The notes under the pieces are model-generated. The model worked only from the letters and a program-made list of their open reading frames with translations. It was not told the origin of the DNA and did not search any database. From assembly GCA_910584615.1 (NCBI GenBank), contig CAJUAM010000010.1, positions 15,928-79,927 of the forward strand: a stretch of DNA of 64,000 nucleotides, in the 5' to 3' direction. Positions 55,528 through 64,000 of the stretch are shown here, in pieces (position 1 is the first letter of the stretch; each line of letters begins with the position of its first letter). A program made the position numbers and the translations under genes. Source of the stretch: an uncultured Dorea sp. (GTDB taxonomy: Bacteria; Bacillota; Clostridia; Lachnospirales; Lachnospiraceae).

Positions 55528-56757
55528 ATGAAAATGAGAAGAAAGTTTATCGCGCTTATGCTGTGTGTGGCGTCAGTTCTGGGGGCATGTTCTTTGGGAA
55601 ATACAGAACCGGAAAAAGAGCCAAAGCAGAAAGCAGAAAGTGTAAAGCAGACAGAGGATACAAAGACAAAAACAGAAAAAAAGCAAAAAGAATATCAGGC
55701 TAAGCTCGATGCCATAAGTCCGTCAGCTTATAGTAATGCAGACGGGATCGCGCTGGAGGAGGGTGCGTATATATCAGTTATCGGCAAGGCGGATGGCAAG
55801 GCATTCTGGAATGAGGCAAAGAAGGGGGCAGAGCAGGCGGCTGACGATATTAATAAAACCTTGGGTTATAAAGGGGCCGACAAAGTCAAGGTAACTTATA
55901 ATGGGCCGTCAGAAGCAGAAAATGTTGACGAGCAAGTGAATATACTAGACGAAGAACTGGCAAGATACCCTGTGGCCGTTGCGATTGCTATAGCGGATGC
56001 AAAAGCGTGTGAGGTGCAGTTTGATCTGGCAGCAGAAAACAGTATTCCGGTAGTAGCATTTGATTCCGGAAGCGATTATAAGGGCTTGATGGCGATGGTG
56101 TCAACAGATAATGAAAAGTCAGCAAAAGAAGCGGCGCAGCATCTTTCGGAGTATATGGGGGAAGGCGGCGAGATCGTCCTGCTTTCTCATGACTCAAAAT
56201 CCAAGACAGCGATGGTCCGGGAACAAGTATTTGCGGAGACGATAAAAAATAAATATCCGGATATGCCGGATGTGAATATTTACCGTCTGGATGAGATGAA
56301 GAAAGTTATCTCCGATGAGGTGAATAAGGGAAACTACAGGTTTGACGGTGAAAAACCCTCAGGAACTGAACTTTCTGAAGAGGAAAGAATAAAGGAAGAA
56401 GATATTACACAGGAAAATATTATAGATTATATCCTGAAAAAGCATCCGAATGTAAAAGGGTGCTATGCCACGAATGGGGATGCGGTAATCTCTATTGCGG
56501 GAGGACTTGAACGGCTTGGCATGGAAGGGGTGCCGGTTGTAGGGTATGATGCGAATGAGGAGGAACTAAAAGCATTAAAGGAGGGGAAGATTGCAGGGCT
56601 CATTGTGCAGAATCCCTTTGGAATGGGGTATGCTTCTGTCATCGCGGCAGCAAGGGCGGCGCTTTCGATGGCGAATGAGGCGAATATAGATACAGGATAT
56701 CTCTGGGTGACGAAAGACAATCTTGAGAGCGAAGAGATTCAGAAGATGTTGTATTAA
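55528..56757 (+). CDS. Orphan sugar-binding lipoprotein (periplasmic-binding protein type I)
   Basis: About 409 residues. Lipoprotein signal ending SVLGAC, then a Lys/Glu/Thr-rich linker (about 25-60). The mature part is a ribose/galactose-type binding fold: YISVIGKADGKAFWNEAKKG, VAIAIADAKACEVQFDLAAE, VVAFDSGSDYKGLMAMVSTDN and the VVGYDANEEELKALKEGKIAGLIVQNPFGMGY ending. An extra acidic stretch of about 30 residues (near 275-310) interrupts the second lobe. No permease or ATPase gene is adjacent, so it either feeds another importer or serves a sensor. The internal ATG after CAGGTGGGAG is chosen as start. Confidence 0.83.
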   Translation: MKMRRKFIALMLCVASVLGACSLGNTEPEKEPKQKAESVKQTEDTKTKTEKKQKEYQAKLDAISPSAYSNADGIALEEGAYISVIGKADGKAFWNEAKKGAEQAADDINKTLGYKGADKVKVTYNGPSEAENVDEQVNILDEELARYPVAVAIAIADAKACEVQFDLAAENSIPVVAFDSGSDYKGLMAMVSTDNEKSAKEAAQHLSEYMGEGGEIVLLSHDSKSKTAMVREQVFAETIKNKYPDMPDVNIYRLDEMKKVISDEVNKGNYRFDGEKPSGTELSEEERIKEEDITQENIIDYILKKHPNVKGCYATNGDAVISIAGGLERLGMEGVPVVGYDANEEELKALKEGKIAGLIVQNPFGMGYASVIAAARAALSMANEANIDTGYLWVTKDNLESEEIQKMLY

Positions 56758-56879
56758 TGCTTGCCTGACGATTTTTTTGGTGCTTTTGGCGCAGGGAGTA
56801 AAGAAGATATTGCTGTATGTCTGTACAGTGTATATAATGGTTTAGGAGATACGGGAATAAATCAGGAGGAGACAAGATA

Positions 56880-57443
56880 ATGAACAGAGAACAGGCACAT
56901 GATATTTTGATGAAATATATGGAAGGCGAGAATTATATTACCCATTCTTACGCGGTGGAAGCGATCATGAGAGGGCTTGCCAAGAGGCTGGCGCCAGAAG
57001 AGGTAGAGTACTGGGGGATCGTCGGGCTGCTCCATGATCTTGATGAGGAGCAGTGTGACTGGCAGCATGATATGAGCGTACATGGGCCTACTTCGGCAGA
57101 GATACTGAAAAAAGAAGGAATTGAAGATAAGGTGCTGTTTGATGCGATCTGCGCGCATAATCCCAAGAACGGGACGAAGGCAAAGACCACACTGCAGTAC
57201 GCGATTCTGGCAGCGGACCCGATGAGCGGATTTGTAAAAGCAGTTGCGCAGATTTATCCGGATAAAAAGATTGCCAGTGTAAAGCACAAATCTGTGATGA
57301 AGCGGTTCAATGAACTCAGGTTCGCGAAAGGGGCTAACAGAGATTATATGGAAGCGATTGAATTTACGGGACTAAGCCTTGATGATCTGATTGATGTGGC
57401 TCTTGAGGAAATGAGCGCGATTGCGGATAAGCTTGGATTATAA
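56880..57443 (+). CDS. HD-domain phosphohydrolase family protein
   Basis: 187 residues. HD motif residues: H23 in ITHSYAVEA, the HD pair in GLLHDLDEEQ at about 51-52, a His in MSVHGPTSAE near 68, and AADPMSGFV with an Asp near 115. The arrangement resembles hydrolase-like HDIG proteins acting on nucleotides or phosphate esters; no substrate is apparent. AGGAGGAGACAAGATA precedes the ATG. It lies just before glf with 77 bases between, both in the same direction, without clear functional linkage. Confidence 0.82.
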   Translation: MNREQAHDILMKYMEGENYITHSYAVEAIMRGLAKRLAPEEVEYWGIVGLLHDLDEEQCDWQHDMSVHGPTSAEILKKEGIEDKVLFDAICAHNPKNGTKAKTTLQYAILAADPMSGFVKAVAQIYPDKKIASVKHKSVMKRFNELRFAKGANRDYMEAIEFTGLSLDDLIDVALEEMSAIADKLGL

Positions 57444-57520
57444 TAAATGTATAAGGAACTGCAGGTGAATCTGCAAAGATATCTGCGGATAAAATTGTTT
57501 GAAGATTTGAGGGAAAATAT

Positions 57521-58633
57521 ATGAAGTATGATTATCTGGTAGTTGGGGCCGGCCTTTATGGGGCGGTTTTTGCCCATGAAGCAAAAGAAGCTGGTAAAAA
57601 AGTTCTTGTAATTGACCGGAGAGACCATGTCGCGGGAAATATATATACGGAAGAAGTGGCGGGTATCAATGTTCACAGATACGGCGCGCATATCTTCCAC
57701 ACAAATAATAAAAAAGTATGGGATTATGTGAACCGATTTGCGGACTTTAACCGGTTCACCAATTCCCCTGTAGCGAATTACAGGGGAGAGCTTTATTCTC
57801 TTCCGTTTAATATGTATACATTTAATAAAATGTGGGGTGTGGTGACACCAGAAGAGGCGGCGGCTAAGATTGAGGCGCAGAGACAGGAGGCAGGGATCAT
57901 TGAGCCGAAAAATTTAGAGGAGCAGGCCATCAGCCTTGTGGGGACGGATATCTATGAAAAGCTCGTAAAAGGATATACTGAGAAGCAATGGGGACGTCCC
58001 TGCAGTGAACTTCCCGCGTTCATCATCAAGAGACTTCCTGTGCGGCTGACATTTGATAATAATTATTTTAATGCGTTATATCAGGGCATCCCGGTGGGCG
58101 GGTATACGAAGATGGCAGAGAATATGCTGGATGGTGTAAAAGTGCGGCTTGGCGTGGATTATCTGAAGGAGAAGGCAGAGCTTGATGCGCTGGCTGATAA
58201 GGTGGTGTACACCGGAGCTATTGATGCTTATTTTGGGTATAAGCTTGGGGTGCTTGAATATCGTTCGGTGAGATTTGAGACAGAGGTCCTTGACAAGCCT
58301 AATTTTCAGGGTAACGCGGCGGTGAATTATACAGATTCTGAGACACCATGGACGCGGATCATTGAGCATAAATGGTTCGAATTCGGTACACAGCCTAATA
58401 CTGTCATCAGCCGGGAGTACAGCTCGGAATGGAAAGTAGGGGATGAGCCATATTATCCGGTCAATGATGAAAAAAATATGGAACTGTATGAAAAATATAA
58501 AAAATTATCAGCTGCAGAAGAAAAAGTGATTTTTGGAGGGCGGCTTGGAGAGTACAGATATTATGACATGGACGCAGTGATCGCGTCAGCACTTGGCAAA
58601 TGTAAAAATGAGCTGAAAGCAGATAGTAAATAA
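57521..58633 (+). CDS. glf: UDP-galactopyranose mutase
   Basis: 370 residues, standard Glf length. FAD-binding GAGLYGAVFAHEA near residue 8, RRDHVAGNIYTE, NVHRYGAHIFHTN and YTEKQWGRPCSELPAFIIKRLPVR, with the C-terminal FGGRLGEYRYYDMDAVIASAL. It converts UDP-galactopyranose to UDP-galactofuranose, a donor for cell-surface glycans. No galactofuranosyltransferase gene is in the window, so it seems to be isolated from its glycan cluster. Start with GAGGGAAAAT before the ATG. Confidence 0.96.
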   Translation: MKYDYLVVGAGLYGAVFAHEAKEAGKKVLVIDRRDHVAGNIYTEEVAGINVHRYGAHIFHTNNKKVWDYVNRFADFNRFTNSPVANYRGELYSLPFNMYTFNKMWGVVTPEEAAAKIEAQRQEAGIIEPKNLEEQAISLVGTDIYEKLVKGYTEKQWGRPCSELPAFIIKRLPVRLTFDNNYFNALYQGIPVGGYTKMAENMLDGVKVRLGVDYLKEKAELDALADKVVYTGAIDAYFGYKLGVLEYRSVRFETEVLDKPNFQGNAAVNYTDSETPWTRIIEHKWFEFGTQPNTVISREYSSEWKVGDEPYYPVNDEKNMELYEKYKKLSAAEEKVIFGGRLGEYRYYDMDAVIASALGKCKNELKADSK

Positions 58634-58771
58634 ATGGCAAATTTAGTAATATCTGTTGAATTCCTGTGCGGCATATGGTACGCTATAAGTAATTGCTTAA
58701 TATTATAATAACAGACATGGTATTAACATCATTTACTTTCACGGCATCAATGTACAGACGTTGTTCTTTGA
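58634..58771 (+). other. Non-coding region after glf
   Basis: About 140 bases without a gene. A weak TTCCTG-N17-TATAAG pair (58661-58689) could be a promoter for the leader and the hemerythrin gene. No terminator hairpin after glf was found. Confidence 0.35.
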
Positions 58772-58867
58772 AATAAAACATGTAAAGGCAAACCTGTTTC
58801 GAGATTTAAAGGCAATTTACGGCACGGAAACCAAGGCGGACATGAATTTATAAGAGCGTGTTTTATT
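58772..58867 (+). ncRNA. Candidate structured leader (riboswitch-like)
   Basis: AATAAAACATG (58772-58782) can pair fully with CGTGTTTTATT (58857-58867), one wobble, enclosing 74 bases with GGCAAACC, GGCAATTTACGGCACGG and AACCAAGGCGG segments. A terminator-like hairpin follows 12 bases later. The GGCAAACC start recalls GEMM-I (cyclic-di-GMP) RNAs, but the conserved second half of that class is not seen. Confidence 0.4.
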
Positions 58868-58879
58868 CAGGGACTGTTT

Positions 58880-58912
58880 AAGAGCAGTGATTGAGGAACG
58901 GGCTCTTCTTTT
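58880..58912 (+). terminator. Terminator-like hairpin in the hemerythrin-fusion leader
   Basis: AAGAGC and GCTCTT (58880-58885, 58902-58907) flank a 16-base loop and are followed by CTTTT. It lies 78 bases before the start codon, in the position of an attenuator. Confidence 0.5.
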
Positions 58913-58989
58913 GTGCGGGATTTGTCTGGCTTTAAATAGGTGATATATGTCTGGGAACAAAAATAATAGAATATCTGGAGGAATATAAA

Positions 58990-60348
58990 ATGGAAGAGCA
59001 ATTGACATGGATGGAACGGTTCAATATTGGTGTTGATCATATTGATAAGGAACACCAGAAGCTTTTTGGTATCATGAATAAGATGATATCGTTTGGTGAG
59101 CAGCCGGAGAAGCACCAGTGGATCTGCGATGAGGGGATTAAATTTTTTAAAGCCCATGCAGTAAAACATTTTTCTGAGGAAGAAGAATATATGCGGTCCA
59201 TCGGGTATGAGGAGTATAAGACGCACAAACGCCTGCATGATAATTTTCGGGATGTTACACTGCCGCAGCTTGAGTGGGAATTAGAGCAGACAGGGTATTC
59301 TGTGGGGGCTGTCAAGCATTTTCTCGGTGTTTGTACGGGATGGCTGATCGGACATACGCTTACGGAAGATCTTGCGATCGTAGGAGAAGGCGAGAGCAAG
59401 TGGGGGGAACTTTTGCCAGAAGAAGAGCAGGCATCGATGGGAGAGGCTATCGTTCATCTGATATATGATATGTTCCGATTAAAGGCACAGATAATCAGCA
59501 AGCAGTACGGCGGAGAAAAGTTCGGGAACGGGATTTACTACCGGCTGATGTATGAGGCCAATGAAGGCGGAGAGTGGGAGATCATCCTTGTGTTTGAGGA
59601 AAGACTGCTGATTAATACTGTCGGAAAGATGGTAGATTCGAAAACGGACAAAGTAAATTCTATGATCATAAATGCAACGAGATATACGGCAAGACAGTTT
59701 GTAGAAAAGCTTAAAAGGTATTTCCCGTCTGCGGACCTGCGCAAGATAAAGGGTGAAAATCTTTTGAATTATGAACAGTTCCAGAAAGTGCTTGAAAAGA
59801 AGAAGCTGCAGTTTAGTCTTTTGTTTGATACCGGAGCAGGATATTTCGCGTTTTGCGTGAGTGCGCCTCATCTGCTTGAGAAAGGGATCGGCTCGAACAT
59901 TAAGGCAGAAAACGCGATGTCTGAAATTGAAAAGTATCTTGCGGAAAGTATGGAGGAGAATGAGGTGTTGCAAAAGAAAAAGAAAGTGCTTGTAGTAGAC
60001 GACTCTGGTCTTATGCGTCAGGCGATAAAGCAGCTTTTAGAGAAAGATTATGAGATTGGGCTTGCGCAGTCCGGATTGGCTGCAATCAGAAGTATCACTC
60101 TTAACAGGCCGGATCTTGTCCTTCTTGATTATGAGATGCCAGTCTGCGATGGAAGACAGGTACTTGATATGATACGCGCAGAGGAAGAAACTGCCGATAT
60201 ACCGGTAATCTTCCTGACAGGAAGAGGGGATAAGGAAAGTATCCAGAAGATTGTTCCGCTCAAGCCGGCGGGGTATCTTCTTAAGACTATGAAGCCTGAG
60301 GAAATAAAGAAGAGCGTTGATAAGTTTTTTGAAAAGCAAAATGGTTAA
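58990..60348 (+). CDS. Hemerythrin - CheX-like - receiver domain fusion protein
   Basis: 452 residues. Residues 1-135 are a bacteriohemerythrin with all diiron ligands: H22, H60, E64, H79, H83, H122 and D126. Residues about 150-320 look like a CheX-type fold (EIILVFEERLLINTVGKMV, then NSMIINATRY), but the E-x-x-N phosphatase signature is altered to D-x-x-N. Residues 330-450 are a receiver with D380 in LLDYEMP and K432. There is no output domain or signal peptide. It may couple oxygen or redox sensing to two-component or chemotaxis signalling. Ribosome site CTGGAGG precedes the ATG. Confidence 0.83.
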   Translation: MEEQLTWMERFNIGVDHIDKEHQKLFGIMNKMISFGEQPEKHQWICDEGIKFFKAHAVKHFSEEEEYMRSIGYEEYKTHKRLHDNFRDVTLPQLEWELEQTGYSVGAVKHFLGVCTGWLIGHTLTEDLAIVGEGESKWGELLPEEEQASMGEAIVHLIYDMFRLKAQIISKQYGGEKFGNGIYYRLMYEANEGGEWEIILVFEERLLINTVGKMVDSKTDKVNSMIINATRYTARQFVEKLKRYFPSADLRKIKGENLLNYEQFQKVLEKKKLQFSLLFDTGAGYFAFCVSAPHLLEKGIGSNIKAENAMSEIEKYLAESMEENEVLQKKKKVLVVDDSGLMRQAIKQLLEKDYEIGLAQSGLAAIRSITLNRPDLVLLDYEMPVCDGRQVLDMIRAEEETADIPVIFLTGRGDKESIQKIVPLKPAGYLLKTMKPEEIKKSVDKFFEKQNG

Positions 60349-60390
60349 AGAAATTGCTGAGAAAACGGGTGAAAAAACGTAACAAAGTCC

Positions 60391-60419
60391 TTGACAACGG
60401 CGAAAAATCGTAATAAACT
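60391..60419 (+). promoter_or_regulatory. Promoter of the str operon
   Basis: TTGACA, 17-base spacer, TAAACT. The leader contains GTGCATG and CATGCAC (60428-60434, 60452-60458), a hairpin that may take part in ribosomal protein autoregulation. Confidence 0.8.
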
Positions 60420-60508
60420 AATCTAGCGTGCATGGGGATGCATTGTGTCTTCATGCACTGATTCATACAGATGAATGCAACTTATTATTATCGTAGGAGG
60501 TGAAAAGA

Positions 60509-60931
60509 ATGCCAACATTTAACCAGTTAGTAAAAAAAGGACGTCAGACAGCAATTAAGAAGTCTACCGCTCCGGCGCTTCAGAAAGGCTACAACTCTTT
60601 GAGAAAGAGAGCAACAGATGAATCTGCTCCGCAGAAGAGGGGTGTGTGTACAGCAGTTAAGACAGCTACACCAAAGAAGCCTAACTCAGCGTTGAGAAAG
60701 ATTGCCAGAGTACGTCTTTCTAATGGTATTGAAGTAACAAGCTATATTCCTGGTGAAGGTCATAACCTTCAGGAGCATAGTGTTGTTCTGATCCGTGGAG
60801 GAAGAGTAAAAGACCTTCCTGGTACACGTTATCATATCGTTAGAGGAACTCTTGACACAGCAGGTGTTGCCAAGAGAAGACAGGCACGTTCAAAATACGG
60901 CGCAAAGAGACCAAAAGACGCTAAAAAGTAA
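60509..60931 (+). CDS. rpsL: 30S ribosomal protein S12
   Basis: 140 residues. [12 protein letters not shown] start, [27 protein letters not shown] and [29 protein letters not shown] are the S12 hallmarks. The lysine that is altered in streptomycin resistance (K43 in Escherichia coli) is wild type here, K56 or K57 in TPKKPNS. A 13-residue extra segment after residue 20 (Firmicutes-type) makes it longer than the E. coli protein. It checks codon-anticodon pairing at the ribosomal A site. ATG 60509 is set by GTAGGAGGTGAAAAG. First gene of the str operon; rpoBC is not directly upstream. Confidence 0.98.
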   Translation: MPTFNQLVKKGRQTAIKKSTAPALQKGYNSLRKRATDESAPQKRGVCTAVKTATPKKPNSALRKIARVRLSNGIEVTSYIPGEGHNLQEHSVVLIRGGRVKDLPGTRYHIVRGTLDTAGVAKRRQARSKYGAKRPKDAKK

Positions 60932-61722
<791 letters not shown>

Positions 61723-61731
61723 GAGGCAATA

Positions 61732-63849
61732 ATGGCAGGAAGAGAATACCCATTAGAGAGGACGAGAAATATCGGTATTATGGCTCATATTGATGCTGGT
61801 AAGACAACAACAACTGAGCGTATCTTATATTATACCGGTGTTAATCACAAAATTGGTGATACTCACGAAGGTACTGCTACCATGGACTGGATGGCTCAGG
61901 AACAGGAGAGAGGAATTACGATCACTTCCGCAGCTACAACATGTCACTGGACGCTGCAGGAGAATTGTAAGCCGAAGGAGGGTGCGCTAGAGCACCGTAT
62001 CAATATCATTGATACTCCGGGACACGTTGACTTTACAGTAGAGGTAGAGCGTTCGCTTCGTGTGCTTGACGGCGCAGTAGGCGTATTTTGCGCAAAAGGC
62101 GGAGTTGAGCCGCAGTCAGAAAATGTATGGCGTCAGGCTGACACATACAATGTACCGAGAATGGCATTTATTAATAAGATGGATATCTTAGGAGCCAACT
62201 TTTATGGTGCAGTAGAACAGATCAAGACCAGACTTGGCAAGAATGCAATCTGTATCCAGCTTCCAATCGGAAAAGAAGACGGGTTTAAAGGAATCATCGA
62301 CCTTTTTGAGATGAAAGCTTATATCTATAATGATGATAAGGGCGAGGATATTACAATCGCAGATATTCCGGAAGATATGGCAGATGATGCAGAGCTTTAC
62401 CGCACGGAGCTGGTAGAGAAGATCTGTGAGTTAGATGATGATTTGATGATGGCATACCTGGAAGGGGAAGAGCCGTCAGTTGATGAATTAAAAACAGCGT
62501 TAAGAAAGGCAACTTGTGAATGTACAGCAGTTCCGGTATGCTGCGGAACAGCTTACAGAAACAAAGGTGTCCAGAAACTTCTTGATGCTGTGGTTGAATT
62601 TATGCCATCCCCGCTTGATATCCCGCCGATCCAGGGAGTCGATGAGGATGGAAATGAGGTGGTAAGGCATTCTTCCGATGAAGAGCCGTTCTCAGCGCTG
62701 GCATTCAAGATCATGACAGACCCGTTTGTAGGTAAACTGGCTTATTTCAGAGTGTATTCCGGTACTATGAATTCCGGTTCTTACGTATTGAATGCATCAA
62801 AAGGCAAAAAAGAACGTGTAGGACGTATTCTTCAGATGCATGCTAATAAGAGACAAGAGCTTGATAAGGTATATTCCGGTGATATTGCGGCAGCGATTGG
62901 ATTCAAGTTTACAACGACTGGTGATACGCTTTGTGCTGACCAGCATCCGGTGATCTTAGAGTCCATGGAGTTCCCGGAGCCGGTTATTGAGCTTGCGATC
63001 GAGCCTAAAACAAAGGCTTCCCAGGGCAAACTCGGTGAATCTCTCGCGAAGCTTGCGGAAGAAGATCCGACATTCCGCGCTCATACAGATCAAGAGACAG
63101 GTCAGACGATCATCGCGGGAATGGGCGAGCTTCATCTTGAGATCATTGTAGACAGACTTCTTCGTGAATTTAAAGTTGAGGCGAATGTAGGTGCTCCTCA
63201 GGTTGCTTATAAAGAAGCATTTACAAAAGCGGTAGACGTTGACAGCAAATACGCGAAACAGTCCGGCGGACGCGGACAGTATGGACACTGTAAAGTTAAG
63301 TTTGAACCAATGGACGCAAACGGCGAAGAGCTGTTCAAGTTCGAATCTACCGTAGTCGGCGGAGCGATTCCGAAGGAGTACATTCCAAAGATCGGAGAAG
63401 GTATTGAGGAAGCTATGCAGGCAGGTATCCTTGGAGGATTCCCGGTAGTCGGAATCAAGGCGAATGTCTATGATGGTTCCTACCATGAGGTAGACTCCAG
63501 TGAGATGGCGTTCCATATTGCAGGATCCCTTGCATTTAAGGACGCTATGAGAAAGGCAGATCCGATACTTCTTGAGCCTATCATGAAAGTTGAGGTAACG
63601 ATGCCGGAAGAATATATGGGAGATGTTATTGGTGATATCAACTCCCGGCGCGGACGTATCGAAGGTATGGACGACTTGGGCGGAGGAAAGATCGTACGCG
63701 GATATGTACCGCTTTCCGAGATGTTCGGATATTCTACAGACCTTCGTTCCAGGACACAGGGACGCGGCAATTACTCAATGTTCTTTGAAAAATATGAGCC
63801 GGTACCGAAATCTGTTCAGGAAAAAGTATTGTCCAATAAAAATGCTTAA
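61732..63849 (+). CDS. fusA: Translation elongation factor G
   Basis: 705 residues. GTPase motifs G1 [10 protein letters not shown]3 DTPGHVDF and G4 NKMD are intact, followed by domains II-V with [27 protein letters not shown] and [13 protein letters not shown]. It drives translocation of tRNA and mRNA on the ribosome. The length and the [20 protein letters not shown] opening identify the canonical, not the EF-G2 or tetracycline-protection, type. AGGAGGCAATA precedes the ATG, 9 bases after the rpsG stop. Confidence 0.98.
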   Translation: MAGREYPLERTRNIGIMAHIDAGKTTTTERILYYTGVNHKIGDTHEGTATMDWMAQEQERGITITSAATTCHWTLQENCKPKEGALEHRINIIDTPGHVDFTVEVERSLRVLDGAVGVFCAKGGVEPQSENVWRQADTYNVPRMAFINKMDILGANFYGAVEQIKTRLGKNAICIQLPIGKEDGFKGIIDLFEMKAYIYNDDKGEDITIADIPEDMADDAELYRTELVEKICELDDDLMMAYLEGEEPSVDELKTALRKATCECTAVPVCCGTAYRNKGVQKLLDAVVEFMPSPLDIPPIQGVDEDGNEVVRHSSDEEPFSALAFKIMTDPFVGKLAYFRVYSGTMNSGSYVLNASKGKKERVGRILQMHANKRQELDKVYSGDIAAAIGFKFTTTGDTLCADQHPVILESMEFPEPVIELAIEPKTKASQGKLGESLAKLAEEDPTFRAHTDQETGQTIIAGMGELHLEIIVDRLLREFKVEANVGAPQVAYKEAFTKAVDVDSKYAKQSGGRGQYGHCKVKFEPMDANGEELFKFESTVVGGAIPKEYIPKIGEGIEEAMQAGILGGFPVVGIKANVYDGSYHEVDSSEMAFHIAGSLAFKDAMRKADPILLEPIMKVEVTMPEEYMGDVIGDINSRRGRIEGMDDLGGGKIVRGYVPLSEMFGYSTDLRSRTQGRGNYSMFFEKYEPVPKSVQEKVLSNKNA

Positions 63850-63864
63850 TAAGTAAGAAAAGGC

Positions 63865-63893
63865 TTGAAAAACTGTATGATTTGAAATATAAT
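63865..63893 (+). promoter_or_regulatory. Promoter of tuf
   Basis: TTGAAA, 17-base spacer, TATAAT in the fusA-tuf gap, giving tuf its own transcript besides the str operon. Confidence 0.82.
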
Positions 63894-63966
63894 CAAAGTT
63901 AGCCGAGTAAACGTAAATTTAAAAAAGTATGCCATAAAGGCACTTAAATTAAGGAGGATATTCATA

Positions 63967-64000
63967 ATGGCAAAAGCTAAATTTGAAAGAACTAAACCAC
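63967..64000 (+). CDS. tuf: Translation elongation factor Tu, N-terminal fragment (cut by window end)
   Basis: Only eleven codons are visible, reading MAKAKFERTKP, the standard EF-Tu opening. AAGGAGGA lies 9 bases before the ATG, and the gene follows fusA as in the usual rpsL-rpsG-fusA-tuf order. The rest of the gene is outside the window. Confidence 0.95.
   Translation, partial: MAKAKFERTKP

Noticed and set aside
58783..58850. Cyclic-di-GMP-I riboswitch based on the GGCAAACC element
   Set aside because: The conserved GACGCAAAGC and closing GGGUUGCC-type parts of that class were not found; kept only as an unclassified structured leader.

Overview
The window looks like the chromosome of a Gram-positive gut anaerobe of the Lachnospiraceae (Clostridia). 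The signs are strong AGGAGG-type ribosome binding sites, two [4Fe-4S] and radical-SAM proteins, many lipoprotein sugar-binding proteins with Gly/Ser-rich linkers, YesM/YesN-type two-component and AraC regulators, a gdpP-rplI-dnaB block and a str operon (rpsL-rpsG-fusA-tuf). The species assignment is an inference. I saw no transposase, phage gene, CRISPR array, rRNA or tRNA.

Layout. 0-7 kb: mixed small genes (XRE regulator, VanZ-like, DUF1905), a coupled EamA-GNAT-membrane metallophosphoesterase operon, a secreted protein and a lone nrdG. 7-31.4 kb: a large arabinose/arabinan island. It holds a YesN/YesM-like two-component system; a YtfQ/YtfR/YtfT/YjfF-type sugar ABC importer; an AraC regulator; an AraNPQ-type importer without its own ATPase; cytoplasmic GH43, two different GH51 enzymes, a YesL-like membrane protein and a zinc dehydrogenase; then a divergent AraC regulator facing araA, an FGGY kinase and araD. 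Together these would import arabinose and arabino-oligosaccharides, split them inside the cell and deliver D-xylulose 5-phosphate.

31.4-43.1 kb: organic-acid and amino-acid-derivative metabolism. A sodium:solute symporter plus amidohydrolase sit behind a consensus promoter, a dyad and a leader with two mutually exclusive hairpins. Then come an MBL hydrolase, a class V aminotransferase diverging from a LysR regulator, and a 5-oxoprolinase operon (pxpB-pxpC-hydroxyacid dehydrogenase-pxpA-dicarboxylate symporter). 43.1-50.6 kb: a divergent AraC regulator, a second ATPase-less sugar importer, then a sugar-1-phosphate nucleotidyltransferase, a NahK-like kinase and galE. This resembles the back half of the lacto-N-biose/galacto-N-biose Leloir-like route, but no phosphorylase is in view.

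50.6-64 kb: housekeeping. gdpP-rplI-dnaB is followed by a convergent small gene, a 56-residue ferredoxin missed by length-based ORF calling, an orphan sugar-binding lipoprotein, an HD protein and glf. Next is a hemerythrin-CheX-like-receiver fusion preceded by a riboswitch-like leader, then the str operon. A 63-bp tandem repeat lies between rpsL and rpsG. tuf has its own promoter and is cut by the window edge.
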